A stretch of 64,000 nucleotides of DNA from Bartonella bilalgolemi (lineage in GTDB: Bacteria; Pseudomonadota; Alphaproteobacteria; Rhizobiales; Rhizobiaceae), in contig NZ_JAMCOF010000001.1 of the NCBI RefSeq assembly GCF_023500045.1, positions 169,692 through 233,691 on the forward strand, written 5' to 3'. Numbering within the stretch: position 1 is the first letter of the stretch; each line of letters starts with the position of its first letter. The notes under the pieces are model-generated. The model made no database searches and had not been told where the DNA came from. It worked only from the letters and a program-made list of their open reading frames with translations. The position numbers and the translations under genes are program-made. Of the stretch, positions 51,245-62,038 are shown in pieces.

Positions 51245-51520
51245 TTATCGATCAACTACAATACGAATTGTTTCCATAACTTTAATCAGTCGTTTGGAAA
51301 TATCTTTATTGACTAGGATCAACCGTTCTGTTTGTGCTTCGGCTTTATCAAGTTCTTGAGCAAGACGACTACGATCAGCATTCATTCGTTGAATTTCCTC
51401 TTCCCATTCGTTATTTTTGTCAATAATAGTACTGTGATTGATAACAGCGACTTCTAAATTTCTGAGTGCTTTTTCCAATTGTTCTAGAGCTTGTGGTAAA
51501 ATAACAGTCTCTTGGTTCAT
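51245..51520 (-). CDS. DUF4164 coiled-coil protein
   Basis: 91-residue protein, almost entirely predicted helix: LPQALEQLEKALRNLEVAVINH and NADRSRLAQELDKAEAQTERLILVNKDISKRLIKVMETIRIVVD. This is the small DUF4164 protein that sits directly upstream of zapA in rhizobia. The conserved pairing suggests a division-related role, but none has been shown to my knowledge. It is the first gene of the minus-strand pair, divergent from tkt. Confidence 0.85.
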   Translation of the reverse strand: MNQETVILPQALEQLEKALRNLEVAVINHSTIIDKNNEWEEEIQRMNADRSRLAQELDKAEAQTERLILVNKDISKRLIKVMETIRIVVDR

Positions 51521-51829
51521 AATGAGTGTATTCCTTAACAGTCATTTATGCAAAAACGAATCACTTATATTTTTTGTACCTTCTTCATTTTTAAAGATAT
51601 AGGCTGTTTTAGCAAGCAAAGCAGAAGATTGATGTGAATTAAAAGCTGGATTATTTGACATTATAGGCAGAAGTGTGGTGTGCATAAGGGTTATAGAGAA
51701 AGATGATATTTTGGTTTATATGAGGTATATGTGTGGAGTGTACGCGTATTTTAATAATTAATAGCATAAGAACGGCATAAAGAATGATTAAAATAAGAGT
51801 AAATTTTTAAAAAAAGTGGTCTATCATTT
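51521..51829. other. 309-base divergent interval between the DUF4164 gene and tkt
   Basis: AT-rich promoter region for zapA and tkt units. A TTGACA occurs at about 51655 without a well-spaced -10. I see no gene, hairpin or repeat that stands out. Confidence 0.4.
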
Positions 51830-53836
51830 ATGACAAATAACGAAAAACAAAATCAGATGGCTCATGCTATTCGTTTTCTTGCTATTGATGCAATTGAAGC
51901 AGCCAATTCTGGTCATCCGGGTTTACCAATGGGAGCTGCGGATATTGTTACTGTTCTTTACACAAAATTTTTAGCCTATGATCCCAAAAATCCGCGTTGG
52001 CCTAATCGTGATCGCTTTGTCTTATCAGCAGGGCATGGTTCAATGTTGCTGTATGCTTTATTGTATCTTTCTGGTTATGAGGATATCTCTTGTGATGATT
52101 TGCGCAATTTTCGCCAAATAGGATCTAAACTCGCTGGTCATCCAGAATATGGGCATGTCGCTGGGGTTGAAACAACGACTGGTCCTCTTGGTCAAGGGCT
52201 TGCTAATGCTGTGGGAATGGCACTGGGAGAACGCTTACTTAATGCTCGTTTTGGGGAGTTGATTTGCCATTATACTTACGCTCTCGTAGGAGATGGGTGT
52301 TTGATGGAAGGGATTTCTCAAGAGGCGATAAGCTTAGCAGGACATTTAAAACTCAATAAGCTGATTGTGTTTTGGGATGATAACGATATTTCGATCGATG
52401 GGGCTATTTCATTAACTGATAGTACAGATCAAATAGCACGTTTTAAAGCATCTGGCTGGAATACTATCAAAGTGAATGGGCATAACCAAACTGCTTTAAT
52501 GCGAGCTATTGAGGCTGCACAAGTTTCTGATAAACCAACATTAATTGCCTGTAAAACAACGATTGGTTTTGGAGCTCCTAATAAAGGAGGAACGAATAAG
52601 GTTCATGGATCTCCTTTGGGGGCAAAAGAAATTGATGCAACCCGTAAAGCTTTGCAGTGGGAAGAAGAACCATTCGTCGTTCCGGCTGATATTCTTGATA
52701 GTTGGCGTTTGGCTGGTTTGAATGCTGCAAAAAAACGAAAAAAATGGGAAGAGAAATTGCTTGCTTTATCTGTTGCAGAGCGGGCTGAGTTTGATCGATT
52801 GATGCGGGGGGATCTAATCGGAAATTTTGAGAATGTTGTTGATGATTATAAACAAAAATTGGTTGTTGATCGCCCTGCTGTTGCAACCCGTAAAGCCTCT
52901 GAAATGGCGTTGGAAGTTATCAATGAGGTTGTTGAGGAAACAATTGGCGGTTCTGCTGATCTCACGGGATCTAATAATACAAAAACAAGTCAGATGAAGG
53001 CTATCTCTGCAGATGATTTTTCGGGCCGCTACCTCCATTATGGAATTCGTGAACATGCTATGAGTGCGATGATGAATGGTCTTGCGCTTTATGGTGGGTT
53101 CATTCCTTATGGTGGAACCTTTTTATGTTTTTCAGACTATATGCGTCCTGCGATGCGTCTGTCATCTCTTATGGGGGTGCGGGTTATTTATGTAATGACC
53201 CATGATTCAATTGGGTTGGGTGAGGATGGTCCTACCCATCAGCCGGTAGAGCATTTAGCAACATTACGTGCGCTTCCGAATCATTTTGTTTTCCGGCCAG
53301 CAGATGCTGTTGAAACACTCGAATGTTGGCAATTAGCTTTAAAGGCAAAAAAGACACCTTCTACTTTGGCTTTAAGTCGGCAAAATTTACCTCTTGTACG
53401 TCAAGAATATATAAAAGAAAATCTCTGTATGTTTGGGGCATATGAATTATTAACAGCCAGTGATGATGCTCAAGTTACACTATTTGCTTCTGGTTCAGAG
53501 GTGCATGTTGTTGTCAAAGCACACTCTGTTTTAGAAGAAAGTGGGATTCCAACACGGGTGGTTTCTGTCCCTTGTTTTGAATTATTTGCACAACAATCTG
53601 CCGCATATCAAAAAGCGTTAATTGGTGAGGCTCCAATTAAAATTGCCGTTGAAGCAGCTGTTCAGCAAGGGTGGGAGCGCTTTATTGGTTGTGACGGAGT
53701 ATTTATTGGAATGAAGGGATTTGGAGTAAGTGGACCAAGTGATGCCCTCTATAGTCATTTCGGTATTACCTATGAAGCTGTTGTGGCGATTGTTAAAGAA
53801 AAGCTTGAAAAGATTAATAAGGAAGTAATGATATGA
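51830..53836 (+). CDS. tkt: Transketolase
   Basis: 668-residue TPP enzyme moving two-carbon units between sugar phosphates in the pentose phosphate pathway. The N-terminal [19 protein letters not shown], the TPP/Mg motif [19 protein letters not shown]...DDN (about 155-190) and the pyrimidine-domain [16 protein letters not shown] (about 461-476) are complete. Length matches the family. It opens a carbon-metabolism block, overlapping gap by four bases (ATGA). TPP supply would come from ThiN at 46.5 kb. Confidence 0.97.
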   Translation: MTNNEKQNQMAHAIRFLAIDAIEAANSGHPGLPMGAADIVTVLYTKFLAYDPKNPRWPNRDRFVLSAGHGSMLLYALLYLSGYEDISCDDLRNFRQIGSKLAGHPEYGHVAGVETTTGPLGQGLANAVGMALGERLLNARFGELICHYTYALVGDGCLMEGISQEAISLAGHLKLNKLIVFWDDNDISIDGAISLTDSTDQIARFKASGWNTIKVNGHNQTALMRAIEAAQVSDKPTLIACKTTIGFGAPNKGGTNKVHGSPLGAKEIDATRKALQWEEEPFVVPADILDSWRLAGLNAAKKRKKWEEKLLALSVAERAEFDRLMRGDLIGNFENVVDDYKQKLVVDRPAVATRKASEMALEVINEVVEETIGGSADLTGSNNTKTSQMKAISADDFSGRYLHYGIREHAMSAMMNGLALYGGFIPYGGTFLCFSDYMRPAMRLSSLMGVRVIYVMTHDSIGLGEDGPTHQPVEHLATLRALPNHFVFRPADAVETLECWQLALKAKKTPSTLALSRQNLPLVRQEYIKENLCMFGAYELLTASDDAQVTLFASGSEVHVVVKAHSVLEESGIPTRVVSVPCFELFAQQSAAYQKALIGEAPIKIAVEAAVQQGWERFIGCDGVFIGMKGFGVSGPSDALYSHFGITYEAVVAIVKEKLEKINKEVMI

Positions 53837-54840
53837 GTGTTCGCGTTGCAATTAATGGATTTGGACGGATTGGACGTAATATTTTACGAGCCATCGTTGA
53901 AAAAAAACGCCAAGATATTCAGATTGTAGCACTTAATGATTTAGGATCAGTGGAAGCAAATGCTCACTTATTGCGCTACGATTCAGTTCATGGGCGTTTT
54001 CCTGCTCCTGTTAAGGTTGTGGGGGATAGTTTAGATGTTGGGTGTGGTGCGATTAAAGTTATCGCTGAACGTGATCCGACACAATTACCGTGGAAGTCTT
54101 TAGATATTGATATCGTTCTCGAATGTACAGGGCTTTTTACAGCGCGTGATAAGGCATGTCTTCATTTAGAAGCAGGAGCAAAGCGTGTTTTGGTTTCTGC
54201 CCCTTCTGAAGGGGCTGATTTAACCGTGGTATACGGAGTCAATCATCAGGCGTTGAGCAAAGAGCACCGTGTTGTTTCTAATGCTTCTTGTACAACGAAC
54301 TGCTTAGCTCCCGTTGCACAAGTACTTCATAAAGCAATTGGAATCGAAAAAGGGTTTATGACAACGATTCATTCCTATACCGGGGATCAACCTGTTTTAG
54401 ATACAATGCATAAGGATCTTTATCGTGCGCGTGCAGCAGCTCTTTCTATGATTCCCACATCAACAGGAGCTGCTAAAGCAGTGGGACTGGTTTTGCCAGA
54501 ATTAAATGGTTTGTTAGATGGAGTGTCGATTCGGGTTCCAACACCGAATGTTTCTGTTGTGGATTTGACGTTTACTGCTAAGCGTTCCACGACTGTTGAA
54601 GAAATTAATACGGCCATTCGTGCGGCTGCTAAAGGGTATCTAAAAGGGATTTTGGATTATACAGAAGAAAAACTTGTCAGCAGTGACTTTAATCATGATC
54701 CACATTCAGCAATTTTTCAGAATGATCAAACCAAAGTGATTGATGGGAAATTGTGTCGCATTTTGGTTTGGTACGACAATGAGTGGGGGTTTTCAAATCG
54801 GATGAGTGATACTGCTGTAGCTTTTGCCAAGACATTGTAA
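53833..54840 (+). CDS. gap: Glyceraldehyde-3-phosphate dehydrogenase
   Basis: 335-residue NAD-dependent glycolytic enzyme. The Rossmann motif [14 protein letters not shown] (about 7-20), catalytic [12 protein letters not shown] with the active-site Cys (about 154), and DLTF and [11 protein letters not shown] near the end are canonical. The acidic residue after the second strand (ALNDLG) fits NAD preference. The ATG lies inside the tkt end (four-base overlap), so the two are translationally coupled. pgk follows after 227 bases. Confidence 0.97.
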   Translation: MSVRVAINGFGRIGRNILRAIVEKKRQDIQIVALNDLGSVEANAHLLRYDSVHGRFPAPVKVVGDSLDVGCGAIKVIAERDPTQLPWKSLDIDIVLECTGLFTARDKACLHLEAGAKRVLVSAPSEGADLTVVYGVNHQALSKEHRVVSNASCTTNCLAPVAQVLHKAIGIEKGFMTTIHSYTGDQPVLDTMHKDLYRARAAALSMIPTSTGAAKAVGLVLPELNGLLDGVSIRVPTPNVSVVDLTFTAKRSTTVEEINTAIRAAAKGYLKGILDYTEEKLVSSDFNHDPHSAIFQNDQTKVIDGKLCRILVWYDNEWGFSNRMSDTAVAFAKTL

Positions 54841-54844
54841 AAGC

Positions 54845-54859
54845 AGGATTTTTGATCCT
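54845..54859 (+). terminator. Possible weak terminator after gap
   Basis: AGGAT-TTTTG-ATCCT, five base pairs, followed by TTTTT, lies 4 bases after the gap stop. It could reduce read-through into pgk 200 bases downstream. The stem is short, so confidence is low. Confidence 0.3.
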
Positions 54860-55067
54860 TTTTATGTCCCATAAAATAAAGAGGGTGTTTTAGAAAAAAG
54901 AAATCTGATGTTTTTTAAAAGCATCAAAAAATATTTTAAAGCAAGAAAAATAGTGAAAAAGCGCTATGAAGGTTTTGAAAATATAAAGGACTGATGACAG
55001 TGAGCTAAAAGTGTCCGTCGTAGGGAAGAAGAGTGTTTTCAAGGATAAAGAAGAAGAGAAAATAGGG

Positions 55068-56261
55068 ATGAAATTTCAGACACTCGATGATGTTGATGTA
55101 ACAGGAAAACGCGTATTAGTGCGGGTGGATTTTAATGTTCCAATATTGAAGGGGAAAGTGTGCGATGCAACACGGATTGAACGCAATAAAGACACAATTG
55201 TCGAACTTCAAAAGCGTGGGGCTAAGGTTATTATCCTGTCTCATTGTGGTCGTCCCAAAGGACAATTTGTTCCAGAATTTACAGTGCGTCCTGTCATTGA
55301 GGCCCTCGAAAAAATCATAGAGCAACCGGTTTTGTTTGCAAGTGATTGTATAGGGGATGTCGCTCAGAGAGCAGTGAATACAGTACAGGAGGGGCAAATT
55401 CTTTTGCTAGAAAATGTGCGGTTTTATCCGGGAGAAGAAAAAAATGATCATTCTTTTGCTAAAGCTTTAGCGCACAATGGGGACCTTTATGTGAATGACG
55501 CTTTTTCTGTTTCTCATCGTGCTCATGCTTCAATAGAAGGGATTACACATTTGTTACCTTCTTACGCAGGGAGGGCATTACAGAAAGAATTGCAAGCCTT
55601 AGAGAAGGGGCTTGATTGTCCAACGCATCCAGTAATAGCAGTTGTTGGAGGGGCTAAGGTTTCTAGTAAGCTTTTTGTTCTTAATCATTTGGTTGAAAAG
55701 GTTGATTATTTGGTGATTGGCGGTGGTATGGCCAATAGTTTTCTAGCAGCACAAGGTGTTTCTGTTGGTAAATCATTGTGCGAAAAAACGCTGATGGCAA
55801 CAATAAAAGAAATCATTGAAAAAGCACAGAAGAATCACTGTACACTCCTTTTACCTTTGGATGTCATTGTTGGATTTCATTTTGAAAAAGAAACACCGCA
55901 TCGGTGTTATGCTCTCGAGGAAATTCCTGAGGAAGGAATAATTTTGGATATTGGTCCTCGTTCTCTTGCGCATATTCAAGCAGCAATTGATAAGGCAAAA
56001 ACTCTTGTCTGGAATGGTCCGCTTGGCGTTTTTGAAATGTCTCCCTTTGATCAGGGAACGGTGGCGGTAGCACGGTATGTCGCAAAACGCAGTCAGCAGG
56101 GACAATTGGTCTCCATTGCTGGAGGCGGAGATACAGTTTTTGCGTTGAATCATGCAGGTGTTGCCAATGATTTTACCTATCTTTCAACGGCAGGTGGGGC
56201 GTTTTTAGAATGGATGGAAGGGAAAGGTCTTCCTGGGATTCTTGCTCTTCATCATGTGTGA
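55068..56261 (+). CDS. pgk: Phosphoglycerate kinase
   Basis: 397-residue two-domain kinase making ATP from 1,3-bisphosphoglycerate. RVLVRVDFNVP (about 17-27), LSHCGRPKGQF, the hinge and nucleotide domain VIAVVGGAKVSSKLFVLNHL, and the C-terminal SIAGGGDTVFAL are present. ATG at 55068 (MKFQTLDDVDV) is chosen because it gives the standard length; the frame opens at 55011 with GTG and would add 19 unconserved residues. A 227-base gap from gap may hold its own promoter. Confidence 0.96.
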   Translation: MKFQTLDDVDVTGKRVLVRVDFNVPILKGKVCDATRIERNKDTIVELQKRGAKVIILSHCGRPKGQFVPEFTVRPVIEALEKIIEQPVLFASDCIGDVAQRAVNTVQEGQILLLENVRFYPGEEKNDHSFAKALAHNGDLYVNDAFSVSHRAHASIEGITHLLPSYAGRALQKELQALEKGLDCPTHPVIAVVGGAKVSSKLFVLNHLVEKVDYLVIGGGMANSFLAAQGVSVGKSLCEKTLMATIKEIIEKAQKNHCTLLLPLDVIVGFHFEKETPHRCYALEEIPEEGIILDIGPRSLAHIQAAIDKAKTLVWNGPLGVFEMSPFDQGTVAVARYVAKRSQQGQLVSIAGGGDTVFALNHAGVANDFTYLSTAGGAFLEWMEGKGLPGILALHHV

Positions 56262-56341
56262 AGGGAAAAAGCATCCAATGACTTTGGCAAATGTGCTAGT
56301 CAGTCATTGATTTTAGAGCGTAGAAAAAAGAGGAGCTTTAT

Positions 56342-57373
56342 ATGAGTGAGCGTCTTGAAGATATTGCAGTATCTCTAGTTCGTCCGGGAAAAGGCATTTT
56401 AGCAGCCGATGAAAGTACAGCAACGATTGGAAAACGGTTCGAAACCATTGGTGTAGAATCTACCGAAGATAATCGTCGGGCTTATCGTGAAATGTTGTTT
56501 TCAGCAAAAGAAGCAATGGAAATGGCTATTTCTGGTGTGATTTTATTTGATGAAACTATTCGTCAAAAAGCATCAACAGGGCAAATGTTAACAGATCTCA
56601 TTCGTAATACTGGTGCTGTGCCAGGCATTAAAGTTGATACAGGTGCTAAGCCTTTATCTGCTTTTCCTCAGGAGACAATTACAGAAGGATTGGATGGTTT
56701 ACGTGAGCGGTTGAAGGATTATTATGCTTTGGGTGCGCGTTTTGCTAAGTGGCGTGCGGTAATTGCAATTGATGCACACTCTTTACCAACAAAAGGTGCA
56801 ATCAATCAAAATGCTCAAGCTTTGGCGCGCTATGCTGCTTTATGTCAGGAAGTTGGTCTCGTACCAATTGTGGAGCCTGAAGTTTTGATGGATGGTCAGT
56901 CGCGTCAGCATTCAATTGCTCGCTGTTTTGAAGTAACACAAACAGTTTTAAAAAGAGTCTTTGAAGAATTATTTCAAGCACGTGTTATTTTGGAAGGCAT
57001 GATTTTAAAACCTAATATGGTTATTGATGGCAAAGACGCACGCAAGGCTTCTGTTGATGAAGTAGCTGAAAAGACAGTTTGTGTTCTTAAACAGACTGTT
57101 CCTGCTGCTGTTCCAGGGATTGCTTTTCTTTCTGGAGGGCAATCCGATGAAGAAGCAACAGCGCATTTGTCTGCCATGAATAGTTTAGGTTTCTTACCTT
57201 GGAAATTGACTTTTTCTTATGGACGTGCATTACAAGCTGCAGCTTTGAAAGCATGGGGTGGAAAAGCTGAACAGAGTGCTGCGGCACAAAAAGCTTTTTA
57301 TCATCGCGCGCGAATGAACCATTTGGCGGCTTTAGGACAGTGGACAAAAGAACAAGAACAGTCTTGTGTATAA
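56342..57373 (+). CDS. fba: Fructose-bisphosphate aldolase class I
   Basis: 343-residue Schiff-base aldolase of the eukaryote-like class I family, cleaving fructose 1,6-bisphosphate. PGKGILAADESTATIGKRF (about 16-34) and FDETIRQK are class I hallmarks. The Schiff-base lysine is in GMILKPNMV (about 223), and the phosphate-binding FLSGGQSDEEAT (about 262) follows. No zinc-dependent class II motif is present. AGAGGAGC lies before the ATG. It ends the tkt-gap-pgk-aldolase block. Confidence 0.95.
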   Translation: MSERLEDIAVSLVRPGKGILAADESTATIGKRFETIGVESTEDNRRAYREMLFSAKEAMEMAISGVILFDETIRQKASTGQMLTDLIRNTGAVPGIKVDTGAKPLSAFPQETITEGLDGLRERLKDYYALGARFAKWRAVIAIDAHSLPTKGAINQNAQALARYAALCQEVGLVPIVEPEVLMDGQSRQHSIARCFEVTQTVLKRVFEELFQARVILEGMILKPNMVIDGKDARKASVDEVAEKTVCVLKQTVPAAVPGIAFLSGGQSDEEATAHLSAMNSLGFLPWKLTFSYGRALQAAALKAWGGKAEQSAAAQKAFYHRARMNHLAALGQWTKEQEQSCV

Positions 57374-57412
57374 ATCAAAAATAAAAAAACAGATTGTACA
57401 TTTTCTTCGACT

Positions 57413-57443
57413 CCTGTCTGTTATGATGGAAATGATAGACAGG
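57413..57443. repeat. Inverted repeat downstream of the aldolase gene
   Basis: CCTGTCT (57413-57419) and AGACAGG (57437-57443) are perfect complements with a 17-base loop. No T-run follows on either strand, so it is not a standard terminator. It lies between the convergent aldolase and tolB genes; the remaining 275-base gap shows no gene, and in particular no pal. Confidence 0.4.
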
Positions 57444-57648
57444 GATCCTTAGATGCATAAAGCTTTTTTCTTTTTCTCAAGAGATTTATACTTCAGCAAA
57501 TAATGTTCTTCGTAATCTGGACAGTATTGATTGGGAGAATTTGTTTGACCGAAACAACCTTAATATAGCCTGTTGAGTATGAAGAGAAGGCTGCAGACCA
57601 TAAGAAGAATCTTGCGAGTTTAAAAGAGAAGAGTATCTTTATCCTTTT

Positions 57649-58971
57649 TTATTGTGTATTGAGGAGAGGAGACCATGCCGGATCAGAGGCATCATTTGGG
57701 GTGCGCAAGAGACGTTCATTGCGTCCGGTAATATCAATTGTGTAAATTTTTGACCCTTCTCCTGGATTTTGACGAAAGAACATCAGTACTCGGCCATTGG
57801 GTGCCCATGTAGGACCTTCATTATGGAAACCTGTTGTTAAAATTCGCTCGCCTTTTCCATCAGGATGCATCACACCAATGGAAAATTGACCCTGAAATTG
57901 TTTTGTGAACGCGATATAATCCCCGCGCGGAGACCAAATAGGAGTAGAATAGCTTCCTTCATTAGAAGAAATACGTTGGAGATCACTGCCATCTACGTTC
58001 ATTGTATAAATTTGTGGTTTTCCACTACGATCAGAGGAAAAAACAATTTTAGTGCCATCTGGTGAATAAGAGGCTGACGTATCAATAGCCTTGGTTGCGG
58101 TTAAACGGGTCATTTGCCGTGTGCGTAAATCCATCGTATATAAATTGGCACTTCCATCGTTTTGTAACAAACTCATAATAACCTTTTGTCCATTAGGAGA
58201 AAAGCGGGGGGCAATGGTCATGTTATCGAAGGTTCCGATCAATTCTCTTTGTCCTACTTCCATTTGATGAAGGTAAACATGAGGTGTTTTGTTTTTATCA
58301 TAAGCCATATAAGTGATTTCTTGTCGCGTAGGAGAAAAGCGTGGCGTAAGGACAAGTTCATTACCATCAGAAAGATAGATTAAATTTGCTCCATCTTGAT
58401 CCATAATCGCTAAACGTTTGATACGCGCATTATGTGGTCCTGTTTCATCAATAAATACAATGCGGGTATCAAAATAGCCTTTTTCACCTGTCATTTTGCT
58501 ATAGATTTCATCTGCAATCATATGTGCAACACGGCGCCAGCGTTCCGTTGCTGTATAAAAGCGTTGTCCTTTGATTTGTCGCTTCCCTACAACATCCCAT
58601 AAACGGAAATCAACTTTAAGCCGTCCATCTGTTTCTCTGTAAACTTTTCCTGTGACTAACCCTTGAGCGTTTATTTTTTTCCAATCAGAAAAGTTTGGTT
58701 GTTTATCGGGATTAGGAGATATTTCAGGAAAAGAAGATTTCTGTAAGGGAAAGAAAAGTCCTGATCTTTCCAGATCTGCTGCAATGACGGCAGCAATTTT
58801 TATGCCTAATGAATCGTGAGAAAGAAAATCCGCAACGGCAATAGGGATGGGGTTAAAATCAGCTTTTGCAATCGTTCCTTTCAGTTGTGCATATGAGGAT
58901 GAAAAACCGAAAAACCATAAATATACAATGAAAAAAAACAAGGAAGAAATTGTACGTTTTATCACAGTCAT
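57649..58971 (-). CDS. tolB: Tol-Pal system protein TolB
   Basis: 440-residue periplasmic protein. A signal peptide (about 1-28, ending SSSYAQ) is followed by an N-terminal alpha/beta domain and a C-terminal six-bladed beta-propeller with recurring motifs such as [47 protein letters not shown] and [10 protein letters not shown]. TolB links TolA to Pal during envelope constriction. It is the last gene of ruvCAB-ybgC-tolQRAB on this strand; pal and cpoB, which usually follow, are not there. Normal length. Confidence 0.96.
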   Translation of the reverse strand: MTVIKRTISSLFFFIVYLWFFGFSSSYAQLKGTIAKADFNPIPIAVADFLSHDSLGIKIAAVIAADLERSGLFFPLQKSSFPEISPNPDKQPNFSDWKKINAQGLVTGKVYRETDGRLKVDFRLWDVVGKRQIKGQRFYTATERWRRVAHMIADEIYSKMTGEKGYFDTRIVFIDETGPHNARIKRLAIMDQDGANLIYLSDGNELVLTPRFSPTRQEITYMAYDKNKTPHVYLHQMEVGQRELIGTFDNMTIAPRFSPNGQKVIMSLLQNDGSANLYTMDLRTRQMTRLTATKAIDTSASYSPDGTKIVFSSDRSGKPQIYTMNVDGSDLQRISSNEGSYSTPIWSPRGDYIAFTKQFQGQFSIGVMHPDGKGERILTTGFHNEGPTWAPNGRVLMFFRQNPGEGSKIYTIDITGRNERLLRTPNDASDPAWSPLLNTQ

Positions 58972-59012
58972 GTGGTATTCATCCTTTCTTTTATATAGAA
59001 AAAACTGTTGTT

Positions 59013-60164
59013 TTATGGTGCTGTTTCTTGAAAAGGATCAACATTAAAATCAAAACCTTGCCCCCATAAATTATATTGATCACGGGGAAGATTTTCATAG
59101 GGTTGGCATGAAAAAACAGCAGCATAAACTTGTTGTGTCATGATGGCAAGCTGACTTTCTTCACCTTTCAGAGGATCAATCTTTGGCTCACCTATCACAT
59201 TTCCGTTATTATTTAAACGAAATTGTAAACGCACAACAGGGCGGTTGCTCAAATTACCTCCAATAGCAACAAGTTTGAGCTTTTGTTGAATACAGGTTCC
59301 TACGATATTAACCAGTGTTTGCGCTTTTTTTGCGGAGTCACCAATATTTTTTCGCGCACCTAGAGCTTCTGGTTTGTTGGAACGTTTTGCACCACCCCCT
59401 TGGGTGCGTGCACGATTAATAAGATGTGTTTCTTCCATTGCCAAAATATCTTCAATCGTTTGTTCTCCTTTGGAAGGAGATTTTTGTGTCTTTTCAAAAT
59501 TAGAAGATTTAACTGGCTTTTCCTTTGGTTTGAAAGATGGGAAAGGAATCTTGTCTGGAAGCGTCATTGTTGGTGTCGATTCGTTAGGTTTTTCTTGAGT
59601 AAGTTCTTCTAGCGTTTTCTGAAGAGGATCTTCGGGTTCTATTTGTTCTAAAGCTGTCAGAGGAACTGTTTGGTCTGTTAATTCTGGTTTTTTTGGCGGT
59701 GTTTTCATTTCATTTTTTGTGAGTTCTGACTCTGTGTGGAGGAGGGCTTCTGTTTCTGTTTTTGTAAATTTTTGTGTTTTCAGGGATGATTCAGGGATGT
59801 CCGATGCCTCTTGTTGTCCAAAAGAAGAAGGTGTTACATCCATATGTTGCAATTTTTCTTTTGGCTGAAAGGGAGCTTGAAGATCCATCGTTCCTTCACC
59901 AAAATGACGAGCATCTTCTTTTTCTTGTGGTTGTGTCGTTGGTTTGGGAGCAGAGTCTTCAAGAGGGGGAGCATTTGATGATCCTTCTTGGAAAGCAAGC
60001 TCTTGATCAAGAGAAGATAAAGTAATCGGAGCGATTTCTAAGGGCTGTTGCATGAAAGAAGAAGAGGGAGTGAAGTGCATTATTCCCCAGCTGAAAAGAA
60101 TGAAATGCAGTGCAAATGATAAAGCCAAACTTTTCTTCATGCTGTGATGAGGGCCTTTTTCCAT
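59013..60164 (-). CDS. tolA: TolA-like cell envelope protein
   Basis: 383-residue inner-membrane-anchored protein bridging to the outer membrane. One N-terminal helix (about 12-30) is followed by a long Pro/Glu/Lys/Thr-rich low-complexity middle (about 40-255) instead of the Ala-rich helix of E. coli TolA. The C-terminal domain (about 285-383) contains [21 protein letters not shown] and the [15 protein letters not shown] end. ATG at 60164 has AAGG 8 bases upstream; ATG at 60140 is an alternative. Assigned from layout and position between tolR and tolB. Confidence 0.88.
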   Translation of the reverse strand: MEKGPHHSMKKSLALSFALHFILFSWGIMHFTPSSSFMQQPLEIAPITLSSLDQELAFQEGSSNAPPLEDSAPKPTTQPQEKEDARHFGEGTMDLQAPFQPKEKLQHMDVTPSSFGQQEASDIPESSLKTQKFTKTETEALLHTESELTKNEMKTPPKKPELTDQTVPLTALEQIEPEDPLQKTLEELTQEKPNESTPTMTLPDKIPFPSFKPKEKPVKSSNFEKTQKSPSKGEQTIEDILAMEETHLINRARTQGGGAKRSNKPEALGARKNIGDSAKKAQTLVNIVGTCIQQKLKLVAIGGNLSNRPVVRLQFRLNNNGNVIGEPKIDPLKGEESQLAIMTQQVYAAVFSCQPYENLPRDQYNLWGQGFDFNVDPFQETAP

Positions 60165-60239
60165 TTGTATGCCTTGCTGTTTTGTTTTTTACTCTTGCAG
60201 AGAGTTTTGAGATATATGCTGTAACAGTTTATGGAGAAT

Positions 60240-60692
60240 TTATTGTCCTAGACTGGCTAAAGCAACCTGCGAAAAACCTGCTTTTTGAATATGCGCTAAA
60301 AGTTGCAAAACTTGTTGATATTCAACAGTTTTGGCGGCACGGACAAAAATGCGTTTGTTCTTCTGCGTAGGATCCTCGGTTAAGAGGGCCTTGAGATGGT
60401 CAATCAAAGCTTCTTTTGTGTCATAGTAGTTTTGATTGATGGCTAAACGCCCTTGGGCATCAAGTGAAACGGTTAAGGGTGTACTGTCTGTTTGCACTGG
60501 TCCTGCTTGACTATGGGGAAGATCAAGGGGAACACCATTGACCAAAAGAGGAGCGGATACCATAAAAATAATCAACAAAACTAAAATAACATCTACAAAA
60601 GGTGTGACGTTAATTTCGCTCATTAAAGGAGTGCGCGAACGGCGTTGTCTACGCGTACTTTTGTGAGCAGAAGAAGCAACAGATAATCCCAT
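60240..60692 (-). CDS. tolR: Tol-Pal system proton-channel subunit TolR
   Basis: 150-residue ExbD/TolR protein. A basic N-terminus is followed by MSEINVTPFVDVILVLLIIFMVSAPLL, the single helix carrying the essential proton-relay Asp34. The periplasmic domain has the GVPLDLPHS segment and ends in QVALASLGQ. Length is normal. It follows tolQ by 11 bases and precedes tolA by 75. Together with TolQ it converts proton flow into TolA movement. Confidence 0.95.
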   Translation of the reverse strand: MGLSVASSAHKSTRRQRRSRTPLMSEINVTPFVDVILVLLIIFMVSAPLLVNGVPLDLPHSQAGPVQTDSTPLTVSLDAQGRLAINQNYYDTKEALIDHLKALLTEDPTQKNKRIFVRAAKTVEYQQVLQLLAHIQKAGFSQVALASLGQ

Positions 60693-60703
60693 AGCACACC
60701 TCT

Positions 60704-61417
60704 TTATAAGGATGAATTGCTGGATGTTGTTTCATCAATTCGTCGTGACAAAATTGTCGAAAATTCATCAGCAAAATTTTCTATTTTGGCTATAATCTGC
60801 GCACTTTCACTTGTCAATTTGTTGTAAGCAATAACAGCGGGAATGGCTGCAAATAAACCAATCGCAGTGGCTAAAAGTGCTTCTGCAATGCCCGGAGCTA
60901 CGATCGCTAGCGAGGTATTTTGAGAGGCAGAAATAGAAAGAAATGAATTCATAATTCCAACAACAGTTCCAAATAAACCAATAAAGGGCCCTGCAGATCC
61001 AAGAGTTGCTAAAAAACCTAATCGTGATTCTATTTTTACACTTTCACGCCCTAAGGTTAAGTCCATCGCTTTATCAATTCTAGATTGGAGGTTTAAGGGT
61101 GTGGGCGATCCTTTTGAGAGTGATTTTTTCCATTCCGCCATTGCGGCAAGGAAAACAATTGATATACTGTTGCTTCGTTGACTATTATAGGTGGCATAAA
61201 GATCTTCTAAAGATTGTCCTGACCAAAAATTTCGCTCAAAATGGTGGATATTACGCCGTATTCGACGATAAGAAATGAGCTTATCAAAAATAATAGCCCA
61301 GCTCCATATAGAAGCAAAAATCAACCCAATCATAACAGCCTTTACAATCCAATTGGCTTGCATAAATAGGCTTAATATTCCTATCATTTCTGGACTTGCA
61401 AATTCTATTTGTGCCAT
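60704..61417 (-). CDS. tolQ: Tol-Pal system protein TolQ
   Basis: 237-residue MotA/TolQ/ExbB protein with three membrane helices (about 17-40, 135-160, 172-195). LGFLATLGSAGPFIGLFGTVVGIMNSF (about 130-156) and ALLATAIGLFAAIPAVIAYN (about 185-204) are the conserved proton-channel helices. It starts the tolQRAB run, with a 147-base gap from ybgC that could hold a promoter. Normal length. Confidence 0.96.
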   Translation of the reverse strand: MAQIEFASPEMIGILSLFMQANWIVKAVMIGLIFASIWSWAIIFDKLISYRRIRRNIHHFERNFWSGQSLEDLYATYNSQRSNSISIVFLAAMAEWKKSLSKGSPTPLNLQSRIDKAMDLTLGRESVKIESRLGFLATLGSAGPFIGLFGTVVGIMNSFLSISASQNTSLAIVAPGIAEALLATAIGLFAAIPAVIAYNKLTSESAQIIAKIENFADEFSTILSRRIDETTSSNSSL

Positions 61418-61564
61418 GATCTTTTAACCTCTTCAATGAAAGATTCATTCTTTTACAGTCCATTACAGCATATTGTTTTATAGTTTCTAAATTTGACAAA
61501 ACAAAGTTGAGTTTTTTTACAAAATGTCCCAAAGGTTTCTTTATTATTCTCTTTTAAGAGCATT

Positions 61565-62038
61565 TTATCCTTTAAGCACTTCTGATCCAATATCGCTTTT
61601 TAAAAGAGCAGAGGAGAAGAGATTCTTCGGTAAACGGCGCGGTTTTGCTTCTTGATTAATGAGAGCAATTTCAACTTTTGCTTTAATTAAGATAATTTCA
61701 TCGCGCAAAATGATCTGGTTCATGAAAAAGCGTGCTCCTTGAACATGTTGCAAGGATGTTTTGATGGTTAAAAGATCATCAAGGGTGGCTGGTTTGGAAA
61801 AGGTAATGTCCATATGACGGACAACGAAAAATAATTTCTCACCTTGGCTATCCGAGATTAGTTCATTGTTGCTCAATCCCATATCACGGAGAAATTCTGA
61901 ACGTCCTCTTTCTAAAAATTCAAGATAACGTGCGTGGTAGACAACACCAGAAAAATCAGTATCAGCCACATAAATGCGTGCTTGAAGATCATGAGAAAAG
62001 GAAGAAGGTGATTGAGTAAAGGGTGTGGTTTTATTCAT
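61565..62038 (-). CDS. ybgC: Tol-Pal-associated acyl-CoA thioesterase YbgC
   Basis: 157-residue hotdog-fold thioesterase. [26 protein letters not shown] (about 25-50) is the YbgC signature, with the catalytic Asp in DTDFSG (about 28). The later motif [18 protein letters not shown] forms the central strand. It overlaps the ruvB end by 8 bases, and tolQ follows, the classical ybgC-tol order. It likely acts on acyl-CoA or acyl-carrier protein linked to phospholipid metabolism at the division site. Confidence 0.94.
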   Translation of the reverse strand: MNKTTPFTQSPSSFSHDLQARIYVADTDFSGVVYHARYLEFLERGRSEFLRDMGLSNNELISDSQGEKLFFVVRHMDITFSKPATLDDLLTIKTSLQHVQGARFFMNQIILRDEIILIKAKVEIALINQEAKPRRLPKNLFSSALLKSDIGSEVLKG

